Shown: piece after piece, positions 19,001 to 25,323 of the stretch
How positions within the stretch are numbered: position 1 is the first letter of the stretch
Layout of the letters: each line of letters opens with the position of its first letter
Assembly (NCBI GenBank): GCA_016191335.1
Contig: JACPOW010000019.1
Span: forward strand, 1 to 53,759
Direction of reading: 5' to 3'
DNA from: Elusimicrobiota bacterium
GTDB lineage: Bacteria > Elusimicrobiota > Elusimicrobia > UBA1565 > UBA9628
Length of the DNA stretch: 53,759 nucleotides
The notes under the pieces: generated by a model
What the model was told of the DNA's origin: nothing
The model's database searches: none
Seen by the model: only the letters and a program-made list of their open reading frames with translations
Position numbers and translations under genes: made by a program

Positions 19001-22000
19001 ACCTTGGGCCGCGAGCCGATCGACCGGAACTTCGTCGAGGGCTGGATCGAGCTGCGCCTCTCCGACCCGGGCACCCCGCCCGAGGTCCTGCTGCGCCTCG
19101 CGGAGCTGCGCACCGCGAAGGCCGACCGCCTGTACCGCGACGCGCTCGTCGGCGCCGCGGCCCGCGCCGACATCGTGGCCGCCCAGTTCGAGGGCGACGC
19201 GCGGCTCCTGCGCTTCATCGACCGCGAGATCCGCGACCGCGACGCCTCCGTGGCGCCGATGCAGCTCGACCAGGTCCGGAAGTCCCTGGTCGTCCGCCTC
19301 GAGAGCCAGCGCCAGCAGATGGTCGCGCGGCTCGGCCTGCCCCCGGCGACGCTCCTCGAGGACCTGCTGCGCCTGGTGCCGGACGACGCGGCCAACTCCG
19401 ACAACCTGCGCGACCTGGCGGGACGCCTGATCGGCGACATCCGCGCCCGCCAGATCGACTCGATCCGCCGCACCTTGTTCGACGGCGGCACGCCGGCGAG
19501 CTGGGGCAACGAGGACGGGATCATGGGCCAGATCAAGGCCAACACGATCGCCGAGCGCATGAGCTACAAGGGCTTCACGCCCGTGGCCACCTTCGGCTAC
19601 TTCCGCGGCACGCCGATCGGCGGCGGCTTCATCGAGGCGCCCGACCCCCGCGAGATCGAGGCCGGCCTCGAGAAGGTCATGGGCGAGGTCCTGCGCAAGG
19701 AGATGCAGTCCTCCGGACGCCTCCAGGAGCTGACCCTCCGGCTGCACTCGCTGATGGTCCGCGTCGAGGACGGCGCGAAGGGCCTCGAGGCGCGCCGCAA
19801 GCTCATCGAGTCCGCGGAGCGCGACCTCCGCGCCCGCGCCGAGGTCTCCGGCACCGGCTCCGCCGAGTACAAGGCGGCGCAGGACGCCCTGATCGCGGCC
19901 TGGGACGGCTTCGCTCGCCAGATGACGGCCACCAAGGCCGACTTCATCACCTTGGTGACCGAGCTCGAGGCGCTCGGCGAGGGCTCGGCCGGGTCCCTGC
20001 GCCCGCTGACCTCGCCGGACGTCCCCGAGCGCCGCGTCACGAACGACCCGAAGGACCAGCTGCTCGACTACTGGGCCGGCCGCTACGCCGACCCGTCCTT
20101 CGAGTCCGGCGTCGAGGACCTGTTCGCGCGCATGGGCACGGCGGTCCCCGCCGCGGTGCGCGCGCGCATCCTCAAGGACGCGGCGCTCTACCGCACCGCC
20201 CTGGCCGACGCGAAGGCCCTCGACAGCAACGGCTACACCCCGGCCGAGAAGTTCGACCGGCTCGTCAAGGTCGACGTCGAGGGCAAGCGCCTCAACCTGC
20301 GCGCGGACCTGCAGACGGCCCTGCGCGGCGTCGGCCTCCTCGACAAGGATTCCAACCCGGTCGGCGCGGAGTTCCTGGCCTTCATGAAGGCCGACCTGAA
20401 GGCGGCCTCCGCGGCTTTCTCGCTGGACCGCGACGCGAAGGTCCGCATCGACCGCGCGCTCAGCGAGACCTACTGGAACGCGCACGGGCCCAGCGACGCC
20501 GAGGCCGCCGTCTTCTCCCGCCTCGACAAGCTGTACGCCGCCGCCGAGGACGCGCGCCACCTCCTGCTGACGAGCTACCTCGCCGACTCCGGGGACGACG
20601 CGACGAGGTTCGTCCTCAAGGACGCCCAGCTCGACGCCTACCTCAAGGCCCAGGGGGCCTTCGACGCCGAGCTGGCGCGCGCGCTCGCCGCCAAGCCTTC
20701 GGCGGCCGTCATCCGCACGCTCGACGGCCTGTACGGCATCAAGGAGTCGCTCGACCGCGGCGTGGCGCGCGCCAAGCACGGGCGCGGCATGGCCGCGCTC
20801 GACGCCCTGATCTCGCTCGAGGAGTCGCGCCTGCGCGCCGCGCGCTGGACCCGCCAGACCCCGGCCCGCATCGACCCGATCGCCGAGGCCCTGTCCCGGC
20901 TCCGGGAGACGCGCGAGCGCTGGACCTCGGGCAAGGTCGGCGCCGGCTTCCAGGCCCTGTACGCGGTGACCTTCGTCGGCGCCGACGGCGCCCGCACGTG
21001 GAACGTCAAGGAGTGGCTCAGCGCCGCCGACGTCGAGGCGTCCCTGGTGCGGGCCGGCCAGACGCCCCGCGGCACGCCCGGCGAGATCGTCGAGCGCCTG
21101 AACCCGGCCACGGGCAAGATGGGCTATTTCATCGACGTTCCGAGGACCGGCACCGGCCGCTTCGAGGTGATCGGCGGCGCGGACGCCGCCGACGCCGCGC
21201 GCCTCGCGGCCGACACGAAGTACCAGGACAACCTCGCCGTCGCCGACCTGCAGAAGCTGATGGAGGCGCCGGGCGCCCACTTCGTGTCCTTGGGCGGCGC
21301 CGGGAAGAAGCCCGAGGCCTGGTCGTTCGACGCGGTGTTCGGCCCGGGCGGCAAGCACTCCGAGGGCCGCGTGTTCTTCTTCGAGGCGCCCGTGGGCGGC
21401 AAGCCCGCGAAGGCGCTGCACCCTCTCGCCGCCCTCTCCCGGCCGCCCGAGGAAGTCGTCATGAAGCTCTACACCGGCGACAAGCCGCTGAGCCGCGACC
21501 GCTTCCCGAACCTCCGCAGCCTCGAGACGTCCGAGGAGAACGCGGCGTTCAGGACCTTGGTCATCTCGCCCCTGGGCGCGGAGAAGCTGGCCGAGAACGC
21601 GCGCCGCCTGGAGTCCTCCGAGCGCCGCCGCGGCTGGATCGAGGTCAAGCTGAACAGCTTCGGCTTCGCCCGCGACGAGAACGGCCAGGTCGCCCAGCTC
21701 TACCGCACGAAGGACGACTTCGAGGCCCAGTGGAAGGCCTACGACAACGCGGAGCGCGACCTGACGGCCGCCGAGCGGGACCTCGCCACCGCGAAGGCCG
21801 AGGAGGCCGCGCGCACCGCCGAGGCCGAGGCCGCCAAGTCCGCCGCCGACGGCCAGAGCCGGACCTACCAGAACGCCCAGCTGCGCCTGCGCGCCGCGCT
21901 GCGCCAGGCGATGCTGGCCCAGGGCCTCGACGAGCGCTCCCCGTCGTTCAAGGGCGAGCTCGACCGCCGCGTCGCCGAGCCCAAGCTGAGCAAGATCCCG

Positions 22001-23845
22001 GCGGCGAAGGACGGCGGCCTGCAGGCCGAGATCGAGAAGGCCCACGACGCCTACGCCGACGAGATCAAGGCGATGGACGCCGCCGCGAAGGCCTTCACCG
22101 ACGCGTCCTCGAAGCTCAAGCTGGCGCACGCCCGCACGGTCAACGCCGAGACCGCGCTGGCCGACGCCAAGCGCACCTTGACGCGCGGCGGCACCAAGGA
22201 TAAGCCCGGGACCTGGACCCTGCACCGCTCCGCCGACCTGAGCCTCGGCCTCGACGCCGACAAGAAGGTCGTCCGCGTCGCCGCGGCGGCCGCGCGCGGG
22301 CCCAAGGCCCTCGACGAGTCCGTGACCGCCGGCGACCGCACGCCGGTCGAGCGCACCCTGACCGGCTCCCTGCTGGCCGCCGTCGTCGACGCCGACGGCC
22401 GGCTCGTCGGCGACTACGCCAGCGAGCAGTCGGTCGACGACGCCTTCCGGAAGTGGAACCTCATCTCCTACCGGGCCGGCGGCGACCGGATCGGCGCCGA
22501 CGGGGACGAGGCGATGACCAAGGTCCGCTTCAGCCATTACGAGGAGAACGGCCTGCCCGTCCTGCTCGGCGAGAACTACCTGATCGAGCGCCTCGAGGGC
22601 GCCCAGTCGGCCCTGTGGAAGGCGAAGCACTGGTCGTACCTGCCCTTCAACTGGGGCAACATCCTCCTCGAGATCCCGCGCGGCGTCGCCGGCATCCCGG
22701 CCGAGTTCGCCGGGCGCAACCCGAGCCAGCATCACTACCTGGGCCGGGCGTACATGTACAAGACCGAGGGCGGCACGACCGAGAACCACGGCTTCTTCCG
22801 CAGCGTGCTGGGCGCGGTCGACGTCCTCAATCTCCTGCCCGACCCGGCCGACCGCTTCTTCGACCCGAGCCAGTTCCCGGACAAGGTCCGCATCGACTCC
22901 GCCGTGCGCCCGGGCGAGGGCCTGTGGGACAAGAAGATGACCGTCGAGGAGGGGGACGTGATGGCGGGCCGCACCCCGAACCGCGCCGGCGACAAGATCG
23001 CGGACCGCGACCTGAAGGTCCACCTCGGGCGCCAGTCCCTGCAGCGTCAGGCGACGCACGCCGCCGAGGACCTGGAGGCCGCGCGCGTGCGCACGCTCTC
23101 CCGCTTCCACGGCGGCGTGGAGCAGATCACCCTGGAGACCCGCCGCGGCCGCGACGGCTGGTACCAGGAATCCAAGCGCGTCGCCGCCGACGGCCCCGAG
23201 GCCGTCAGCCGGCGCCTCGCCGACGGCGCGATCGCCTCCGACCCGCGCTCGAGCGGCTCCACCGACGAGGGCCGCGGCGGGGACGTCGTGACCACGGCGA
23301 CGCCCGGCCACCTGTTCGTCGACGCGGTCGAGCAGCGCGTGCGCATCCGCCCCGGCGCCGACGCCTTCGGCCGCCAGGCCGACGCCCTGAAGGGCTACGG
23401 CGAGCGCGTGGCCGAGCGCGGCCGTTCGACCGCGGCGGAGCGCGCCGCGCTCGCCGAGGACCTGGCGAAGGCCGAGGCGAAGGTGGACGGGACCTTGGCG
23501 GAGCGCGGCCAGGCCCGCGCCGAGATCGAGACTTTGCGCCAGGACTGGAGCCGGCTGTCCCAGCGCATCGGCGAGCAGCTCGCGCTCCAGAGGCGCATCG
23601 ACGCTCTCAAAGTCGAGATCAAGGACCTCCAGGGCCGCATCGCCTTCTGGGACCGCTACCTGCGCCTCCTGCAGGAGGCCCGCGACAACCCCTCGGACCC
23701 GAACAACCCCGACCACCCCCGCCCGCCCTACGGACCGAACCCGATGTTCTGGGCCTGGATGCTGGCGCTGGCCTTCCTCGGCGCGCTGGCCTCGGCGCTG
23801 TGGCACTGGCTGCGCCGCTCCTCCCCGCCCGCCAGCGCCGCCTGA
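7010..23845 (+). CDS. Giant (5611-residue) modular envelope protein with TolC-like segments
   Basis: One intact frame of 16.8 kb; GTG start followed by a clear signal peptide ending in a YAQ-E cleavage site. In order: Ala/Pro/Ser-rich region (~40-200); a multi-TM block (~205-478) with two Pro-containing loops reminiscent of PQ-loop proteins; three related ~130-residue repeats (~507-636, 727-874, 889-1029) joined by Pro/Ala/Thr linkers; a second hydrophobic block (~1297-1460); long coiled-coil regions (from ~1587); a beta-rich segment (~2808-3195); two outer-membrane-efflux-like helical units (~3290-3560 and 3594-3781; for example TIGASVRLPIYDPGSK and ETINFLLGRPAD); more helical sequence; and a C-terminal TM helix (~5577-5603) after a Pro-rich linker, with a basic tail. 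Codon bias is consistent throughout, so it is a real gene. It probably spans or scaffolds the envelope; no known family covers the whole protein, and function is unknown. Confidence 0.85.
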   Translation: MTPRSLRLLGRKITAAALAAALVLSGSGPIYAQEIRAISAQSKAPGYAGETGALALPKVLSPLSPTAFNASLTPSLPVLSAPSLTPSAPALGGHARTLPALANPSLVPAAPAAASPLAPAGRLAALRALVSGPAPVTPDRPSLGSAKTPAKGADAVLPAEATAGDAKEFADAAFRRLHGEAGASASGAAPAVAAAPGTRSWKQRLGLAAASVVAGGALALPHGGTHAAGALPPVDVASGANFSVIGQYLGQAGYWIGNALAFVFPIPEVFKAIKGGKVAVPAWRAGILVTASLALGLVNATVAGMPFWGIQNTFAAAAMLLAWPAAKWGKKAAGEAGALSGKKSAVATVVTSLLALALAAAMYYAAAAVIPAALAAAFGAAAVANVTFGIMAATGGAFFLLFLPDVISIVRGRAPNGFTPGFSLLFLLASLGFVVWTGHLAWIAEPGSPQAAQYGLYAALNAAYVLVSGASWWIGRRAAKPVVVPAPSDEVPPAAEPEQASPSRAPPSRFEGLAAAESRAHSSARARAGNVRLMRVGVDLKSSGPRWVFAFHAPAKKQILTYGPNGVEARKFGGDERPAMLHPEDLPAVDLEARLAALAEKEPGFKPVRAEIVALAKGGLKVYGYDSKNNSREMPLPLPVVESAQVPPSAEPPAAPEQPSTTAAPEPVVETPAPVVETPSQADADMVQEYGPVHDEFPGLPGSPSANPPAAQEQPSTTAAAEPALPRSWKRFPAEAREATSAAMLAAKAEAQARARALAPDARLVSVAINLVDPRSHWIFIFRSDKRNEELTVWTKRVAVRKLGFRPTKAPTLWDTRLESVGPLDRAYAALKKANPRFRPVRVEVDPAWTGAASYRFLDAFGRSAFVGADGKPVFDAPALPVSADAKPPKSFESLPEDARGADGKSLLALKAQAQARARAISPDARLVKVAINLDDPRSHWIFVFRSDKNRTELTVWTKKIETKRLRPGTRRIPTLNDARLAKVDPVAVAYAALKAAKPGLKPVRLELVPTWKGDASWSFKDSRGRGTAVAAVATPAAPAPKPEQPDERGPPAPTDPAPPETTQPAPAPPATPAPEIPKPEVPKPEEPSFPGPRVAPKHIYEDFLGFRTVKGVRHDPTLKPLMKIETIDQVIDQISRQFNIKRERVIELGVKYRLNEFSPLESWIGVYDRLQAANRDQFKRYDSKKYDGWKSFRELANKTYAPGWKGALQRALEFHKHFIGAAVRFPYHLFDMFIFGYFRQAISFEFRHSTEDFMALSDKDNFAEQWLESSMRKDAFDGAGMLAGLKAKAWYRAVNRWFIVPAAAPLTTFLARRLTLAIMSAVAMGLLGAFAPVLPLSFALTSIPVLGPAIVAVLNGLPVAVAAVPFIGDALAPVLGAAVAALAKDLILGPLLNTLILSTLLTFPAAARERIAKLRDDAPLASLPVKGLIVAVLGAAVSWEFWKANLKSFLGLVTVGAEIEGIMTYAGTIDSFIDPGVKAVTGRELHLFHNIGAAVERPEGDSPIPFGGAITWGNTLLYKLQALAGFNISDAVMRTTLMAKGAVLGESARDLPMAMLSAQGLIAAAGERTPEQAKGLPFDPDLWKQPMDQVMARIKELSGQAGHLDAEIAAVKDHRVRLLSELGDKQAQLERLQKLSRPVTPEEEAELARLKAALATKADEVEVREKLAERRDLLAPPSDADALARLEALQKEFSGLTPPPDRNGYWEDLAAQDASMKALSQRLADYAEGRGAAAPAGVASTLNPEVRDKIDKLVGEIEVLRAEAKGEVAQRDATSQLLASSNRVRNAALRERRDGKDMLRFHTDMAKLASVMDLALSLNEINAAQAAIKEMMDLLEAKRAKIAASRAQNQQNQSGADQNAGNTAQWRDEIDRDVAADNDMLKDLADSEAKAGMVSRTIGTFQTDMRAFIDGINAQDRGQSADAATEYQRRIDLLPRIKEWRINGGNPNDPDAFSLKKFNENLAEVNDNITKAQAGLSRLGTMPLEYAGVLVVEVPGPTVSVSNPTPEQTRQILADRKVYWQGKKADFGKSLDSVNRMLDGGNTRTVIDEFGDPHPESLPRWKAQSQTEISEARAALNTYLTRLDANAASINRVAGSNIPMLSGLGLVALQDAIKNYGDSLKAVQFPESDTLAGHTAMMDLVNSAKLTPHAAREIIRWSKADATITAIDDATQNVLPKARTGLQGVVTMLDGVLADVDADLAFVNTGTGGGQALIDRKTVLLRDRIIPALQGAKSMLTETLIPYQQKSIDQVSAANSDYFKLYDSKKTVITEAVKLNNRTIPWAFATFGAADGNQAEARQKIGEWRQKLQKNLDGYDDAEGHNKGIREYQVEMGQRKDPNFTGTEVVYGETQPFSLPKKIAQYTAERAQRAEQINTQDAQINEIIGKIETISKGKYQMSQYRLPVGVTADAGGVARVQAAVDAKAIQNLVDRLKAVADEQQSAGGIDLGGSGGDGTVPSGPQAPITVSESQQISLLALEAAKRLVPTSLNQPDSAPAAYAIARFLYSDTVVAAGVDGLNVKVPATERFLARISTVLGEAIADIPKDEAYASSNGTSETGEQVLARKVRVFSSIDGVLTEAMTFFRLKQTWNQDRYGSVDSVQGYYDSMRDIYSGGQTANDNEVTALNTMQEALRKTMTDLEDKRIKISSWLSQLNPKEKSALNNVSEDVSRIMDKTRAVLESNIDWHRLQDQLGRSREILQAQFSQIDDKQNELAALLNDPKNSVQDQLDPALVRRIEALRLGRGGWANDGTKTDPASLVIRKSEYGAFVDALLGLVTQGAQSSAMEVAAIKEDLLRNPQGLASLIPNSKVLEFGDTADGFYLVYQSKFAVPHGLDTSSWVTLGNIGKVFGSNVSVSGYQLASPPSKDGENAPYGDKGVEVQVETLQGKNWVNYLNVNLHRFAFDIPADNSVKTGAGESRMMIFDDFAVMLFGDKLYVGLAGFADGAVTDTKDKPYYYGGNLKSSLKLTEVMKLNFEQRALFAQDPRKFLQEVNLDFTGYDPDLNRDFTITAEGAKKNYFRTQVGPQFDLNRLMNPDGGGDTFTLDLYWAKTSGTDDINQQLGGVSILKGFSLKNDDGKTWMRIDNRLTGEMGAKQNEIGDRLSVSFPDQGLVVSAEGKIIGGAKTYFGEISKKLSGQSNIAVSYGSQYVGMNNRLTISMNTSFTLAELWQKVSDNSAQNLRGGETLKAYNRELGDFFAGDEAKSSRTAMELQKVFEQDVARKLVTQDIGNLTREIQELRKAGAFMDNSRVRGMVGFVSNSVSNDLAERAVGGGFTVGTYTEMSLSKTQKQLIESKAQILYREGLRLQDRMLSLTKDWQAAVVEVAEAQWALKVADFAVKNAPSETSRGEAAVRLADAESRLHQAVLRYNALTGRDPQSAPPFQDLNSEDLRRMLGNIRRLIASPDRLGTILGSLNEESLKQSVGENPFNLIDWIPWVDRLSAGFGVQFQDMMANQALTIGASVRLPIYDPGSKSADKAYALESEAVQAEMRQAYAERTRDGQGALEQARVWDARARAVEPGVPGAAQALSDAIRAYRNGLIPPEKLSAAFSNWDWYMSSTLEAMSRAELLRAQAGVTAPFERPTRNAGTPLRLSSIDDAFAAASANSNNLFEIAKRQEAAEEMARAADHRVQKAWLDINVGMGLTAQGVGWLPSIGITGIPVTPVLGFELKPEEMRELQVKEHTQQAEYYNALKTRVESGLAVQFYQNMVALRSAQSRLAVYDGRLLPELAAAAASGGAEATRRYDQAKVAREAAALEFAQARETINFLLGRPADARVEAAIDERQALEALSRLLAAKDPVGTQRRILQARVSTAKVVEDLVDKNLKVELLQLEPVSLVVRSLGRLMGALTDAPIYNTELAAASRIQTLTEERQRDAYDGRRDAEAAKLSLRLNAARDALRAIRGEDAESLLEKSRLSSQIFTLQAGLLSLGVDPDKGVASGAGAVPKSWPELTRRLAESEQTLTTVAPEDRIDLLTPDNLKHRSAAFMRYYFAKQTLGREPIDRNFVEGWIELRLSDPGTPPEVLLRLAELRTAKADRLYRDALVGAAARADIVAAQFEGDARLLRFIDREIRDRDASVAPMQLDQVRKSLVVRLESQRQQMVARLGLPPATLLEDLLRLVPDDAANSDNLRDLAGRLIGDIRARQIDSIRRTLFDGGTPASWGNEDGIMGQIKANTIAERMSYKGFTPVATFGYFRGTPIGGGFIEAPDPREIEAGLEKVMGEVLRKEMQSSGRLQELTLRLHSLMVRVEDGAKGLEARRKLIESAERDLRARAEVSGTGSAEYKAAQDALIAAWDGFARQMTATKADFITLVTELEALGEGSAGSLRPLTSPDVPERRVTNDPKDQLLDYWAGRYADPSFESGVEDLFARMGTAVPAAVRARILKDAALYRTALADAKALDSNGYTPAEKFDRLVKVDVEGKRLNLRADLQTALRGVGLLDKDSNPVGAEFLAFMKADLKAASAAFSLDRDAKVRIDRALSETYWNAHGPSDAEAAVFSRLDKLYAAAEDARHLLLTSYLADSGDDATRFVLKDAQLDAYLKAQGAFDAELARALAAKPSAAVIRTLDGLYGIKESLDRGVARAKHGRGMAALDALISLEESRLRAARWTRQTPARIDPIAEALSRLRETRERWTSGKVGAGFQALYAVTFVGADGARTWNVKEWLSAADVEASLVRAGQTPRGTPGEIVERLNPATGKMGYFIDVPRTGTGRFEVIGGADAADAARLAADTKYQDNLAVADLQKLMEAPGAHFVSLGGAGKKPEAWSFDAVFGPGGKHSEGRVFFFEAPVGGKPAKALHPLAALSRPPEEVVMKLYTGDKPLSRDRFPNLRSLETSEENAAFRTLVISPLGAEKLAENARRLESSERRRGWIEVKLNSFGFARDENGQVAQLYRTKDDFEAQWKAYDNAERDLTAAERDLATAKAEEAARTAEAEAAKSAADGQSRTYQNAQLRLRAALRQAMLAQGLDERSPSFKGELDRRVAEPKLSKIPAAKDGGLQAEIEKAHDAYADEIKAMDAAAKAFTDASSKLKLAHARTVNAETALADAKRTLTRGGTKDKPGTWTLHRSADLSLGLDADKKVVRVAAAAARGPKALDESVTAGDRTPVERTLTGSLLAAVVDADGRLVGDYASEQSVDDAFRKWNLISYRAGGDRIGADGDEAMTKVRFSHYEENGLPVLLGENYLIERLEGAQSALWKAKHWSYLPFNWGNILLEIPRGVAGIPAEFAGRNPSQHHYLGRAYMYKTEGGTTENHGFFRSVLGAVDVLNLLPDPADRFFDPSQFPDKVRIDSAVRPGEGLWDKKMTVEEGDVMAGRTPNRAGDKIADRDLKVHLGRQSLQRQATHAAEDLEAARVRTLSRFHGGVEQITLETRRGRDGWYQESKRVAADGPEAVSRRLADGAIASDPRSSGSTDEGRGGDVVTTATPGHLFVDAVEQRVRIRPGADAFGRQADALKGYGERVAERGRSTAAERAALAEDLAKAEAKVDGTLAERGQARAEIETLRQDWSRLSQRIGEQLALQRRIDALKVEIKDLQGRIAFWDRYLRLLQEARDNPSDPNNPDHPRPPYGPNPMFWAWMLALAFLGALASALWHWLRRSSPPASAA
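8944..9169 (+). repeat. Duplicated linker DNA with two hairpins inside the giant gene
   Basis: Two linkers share about 53 bp of nearly identical DNA (8949-9001 and 9117-9169), including CGACGACGGCCGCC. Each begins with a 9-bp stem around a TTC loop: GGTTCCGCC/GGCGGAACC (8944-8964) and GGGTTCGCC/GGCGAACCC (9112-9132). Both encode a Pro-Pro-Ala-Ala-x-Glu-Gln-Pro-Ser-Thr-Thr linker between repeat domains. Confidence 0.75.
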
Positions 23846-23890
23846 CCGCGTCGGTTGGAACATCAGGAATTGTCCGTCAAGGGGCCTTTT

Positions 23891-23933
23891 CTAGGTCCTT
23901 TGGTCCCGGGCGCCATGGGCCCTAGGTCCTATG
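23891..23933 (+). repeat. CTAGGTCCT(t/a)TG direct repeat element upstream of the Ala/Pro-rich gene
   Basis: CTAGGTCCTTTG (23891-23902) and CTAGGTCCTATG (23922-23933) are 31 bp apart and enclose a GC-rich, partly self-complementary core with GGTCCC and GGGCCC. The first half resembles the element at 6911-6936 (GGTCCTT then GTCCC). It lies between the giant gene and the next gene and may be a regulatory leader, an operator pair or a dispersed repeat. Confidence 0.5.
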
Positions 23934-23942
23934 AAAAAAAGA

Positions 23943-23964
23943 CGAAAAAACCGTTCTTTTTTCG
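23943..23964. terminator. A/T hairpin, possible terminator after the giant gene
   Basis: CGAAAAAA (23943-23950) pairs with TTTTTTCG (23957-23964) across a 6-nt loop. The arms supply a T-run in either direction. It is about 100 nt after the giant gene's stop codon and upstream of the next gene's promoter. Confidence 0.45.
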
Positions 23965-23986
23965 GCTGATGTTTCTTCCGGGTTTG

Positions 23987-23995
23987 TGCTAGACT
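23987..23995 (+). promoter_or_regulatory. Extended -10 box (TGCTAGACT) for the 419-residue protein
   Basis: TAGACT (23990-23995) preceded by TGC forms an extended -10 element. It ends exactly 7 nt before the ATG at 24002, predicting a leaderless mRNA. The longer string TGTGCTAGA recurs before the ROK kinase gene at 51288-51296. Confidence 0.5.
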
Positions 23996-24001
23996 CGGGC
24001 C

Positions 24002-25261
24002 ATGAAGGCGTTATTCGCGCTTTTCCTTCTGGCTTCGCCCTCCTGGGCGGGCGTCGTCATGCCCGTCGAGAACGGCGTCTCCCCGGCGGGCCCGTCCGCG
24101 CCGGCCGCGCCCGTCTCGGCGCCCGGCGGCGGCGCGCTGGGCTCGCCCTCCCTGGGCTCCGGCGCGGACCTGCGCGGCGCGATCCCTCTCCTGCCCTCGC
24201 CGGTCCCCGGGCTTCTCGGAACGGTGAAGCATTTCGTCGGCCAGGCCGACGCCGCGGCCGCCGCCTCGATCCGCCCCGAGACCGCCGCCGTCCGTCCCGC
24301 GTCGGGCCGGTCGACGGCGGCTCAGGGCCGAGCCTCGGACCAGACGCCCGCTCTTCCCGCCAAGGCCTCGCCCGGTTCGCCGTCGCTCGCCATCTCCCGC
24401 GACCGCAAGGCGGCCGCCTCGACGCCCGATGACGGCGCCGTCCTGACCGAGGCCGCCCGTCGCGCCGCGCCCTCGAGCCCGCTCGCCGACGCCTCCTCGC
24501 TCGAGCACGCGCGGCCGGAGAAAGCCGCGGGGCTCGGACGCGCCTTCTTCGACCAGAGCGACGAGAAGGGCCGCGGCGCGCTCGAGGATCCCTCGTCCTC
24601 CGCCGGAGCCGCTCCCGCCATCGCCGCGGCGATCCCGGAAGGGGGGATGTTCTCCGTCGGACGCGGCGCCCGCGGACGCCTCTCGCCCGCGAGCGCCGAA
24701 GCCGCGTTCGGTCCCGGTCACGGCCCGAGCCGGAACGCCGTCGATTTCGCGCCGGAAGGCGAGACGCTCCAGGACGCCGTCGCCTCCGTCCCGGGCGCCG
24801 CGGCGGCCGGCGGCGCGTCCGCCGTGATGTTCCGCTCCGCCGCGCCGAACGGCCGGCTTCCGGGCGCGCCCGCCGAGGCGTCCGCCTCCGCCGTCCCTCT
24901 CCCCGTCCTCGGCGCCCCTCGTCCGCTCGCCATCGACCGGTCGCCCTCGGACCTGGTGGTGCGCGTGCGCACGGCCCTGGAGGGGGCGATGACCTCCGCG
25001 CCCTCGGCGGCCGCCTCGCCCCGCCTCGCCCCGCCCGGCCCGTCCACGGCCCTGCTCGAGCGCGGCGCGATGCTGGAGGCCTTCTCCGTCGCCCGCGCCT
25101 TCGCGGAGACCGTCCCCGGGGCGCGGACCTTGGCCGCGCGCTCCCGCTCGGCGTCCCCGGCCGCGCCGCTCGCGCCCGCCGCCGAGCCCGCCCCCGTGCC
25201 CCTGTGGTGGGCGTGGCTCCTCCTGCCCCTGTTCGTCGCGGCGATCCGCGGCATCCTCTAG
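24002..25261 (+). CDS. Ala/Pro/Ser-rich exported protein with C-terminal membrane tail, unknown function
   Basis: 419 residues. The N-terminus is a classical signal peptide (MKALFALFLLASPSWAG). Almost the whole protein is low-complexity Ala/Pro/Ser/Gly sequence with scattered charged residues and no recognisable domain. It ends in a hydrophobic segment, PVPLWWAWLLLPLFVAA, then a short tail. This end resembles that of the preceding giant protein (NPMFWAWMLALAFLGAL). It has its own predicted promoter and follows the giant gene on the same strand. It is likely an anchored, extended envelope protein. Coding status is supported by codon bias, the signal peptide and the leaderless promoter; its sequence is otherwise uninformative. 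Confidence 0.75.
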   Translation: MKALFALFLLASPSWAGVVMPVENGVSPAGPSAPAAPVSAPGGGALGSPSLGSGADLRGAIPLLPSPVPGLLGTVKHFVGQADAAAAASIRPETAAVRPASGRSTAAQGRASDQTPALPAKASPGSPSLAISRDRKAAASTPDDGAVLTEAARRAAPSSPLADASSLEHARPEKAAGLGRAFFDQSDEKGRGALEDPSSSAGAAPAIAAAIPEGGMFSVGRGARGRLSPASAEAAFGPGHGPSRNAVDFAPEGETLQDAVASVPGAAAAGGASAVMFRSAAPNGRLPGAPAEASASAVPLPVLGAPRPLAIDRSPSDLVVRVRTALEGAMTSAPSAAASPRLAPPGPSTALLERGAMLEAFSVARAFAETVPGARTLAARSRSASPAAPLAPAAEPAPVPLWWAWLLLPLFVAAIRGIL

Positions 25262-25282
25262 TTTTAGTTTCCCGACGGAGTA

Positions 25283-25311
25283 TTGACAGGGATTGGCCTT
25301 ACGCCTATCCT
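25283..25311 (+). promoter_or_regulatory. Sigma-70-type promoter of the sensor kinase/LysM-FecR operon
   Basis: TTGACA (25283-25288) and TATCCT (25306-25311) are separated by the ideal 17 nt. The predicted start of transcription (~25318) leaves a leader of about 6 nt before the ATG at 25324. Confidence 0.75.
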
Positions 25312-25323
25312 TATTAGGAAACC

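Noticed and set aside
16865-23863. 2332-codon reverse-strand open frame opposite the second half of the giant gene
   Set aside because: Same antisense shadow effect; no motif or plausible start, and the forward frame is clearly coding.
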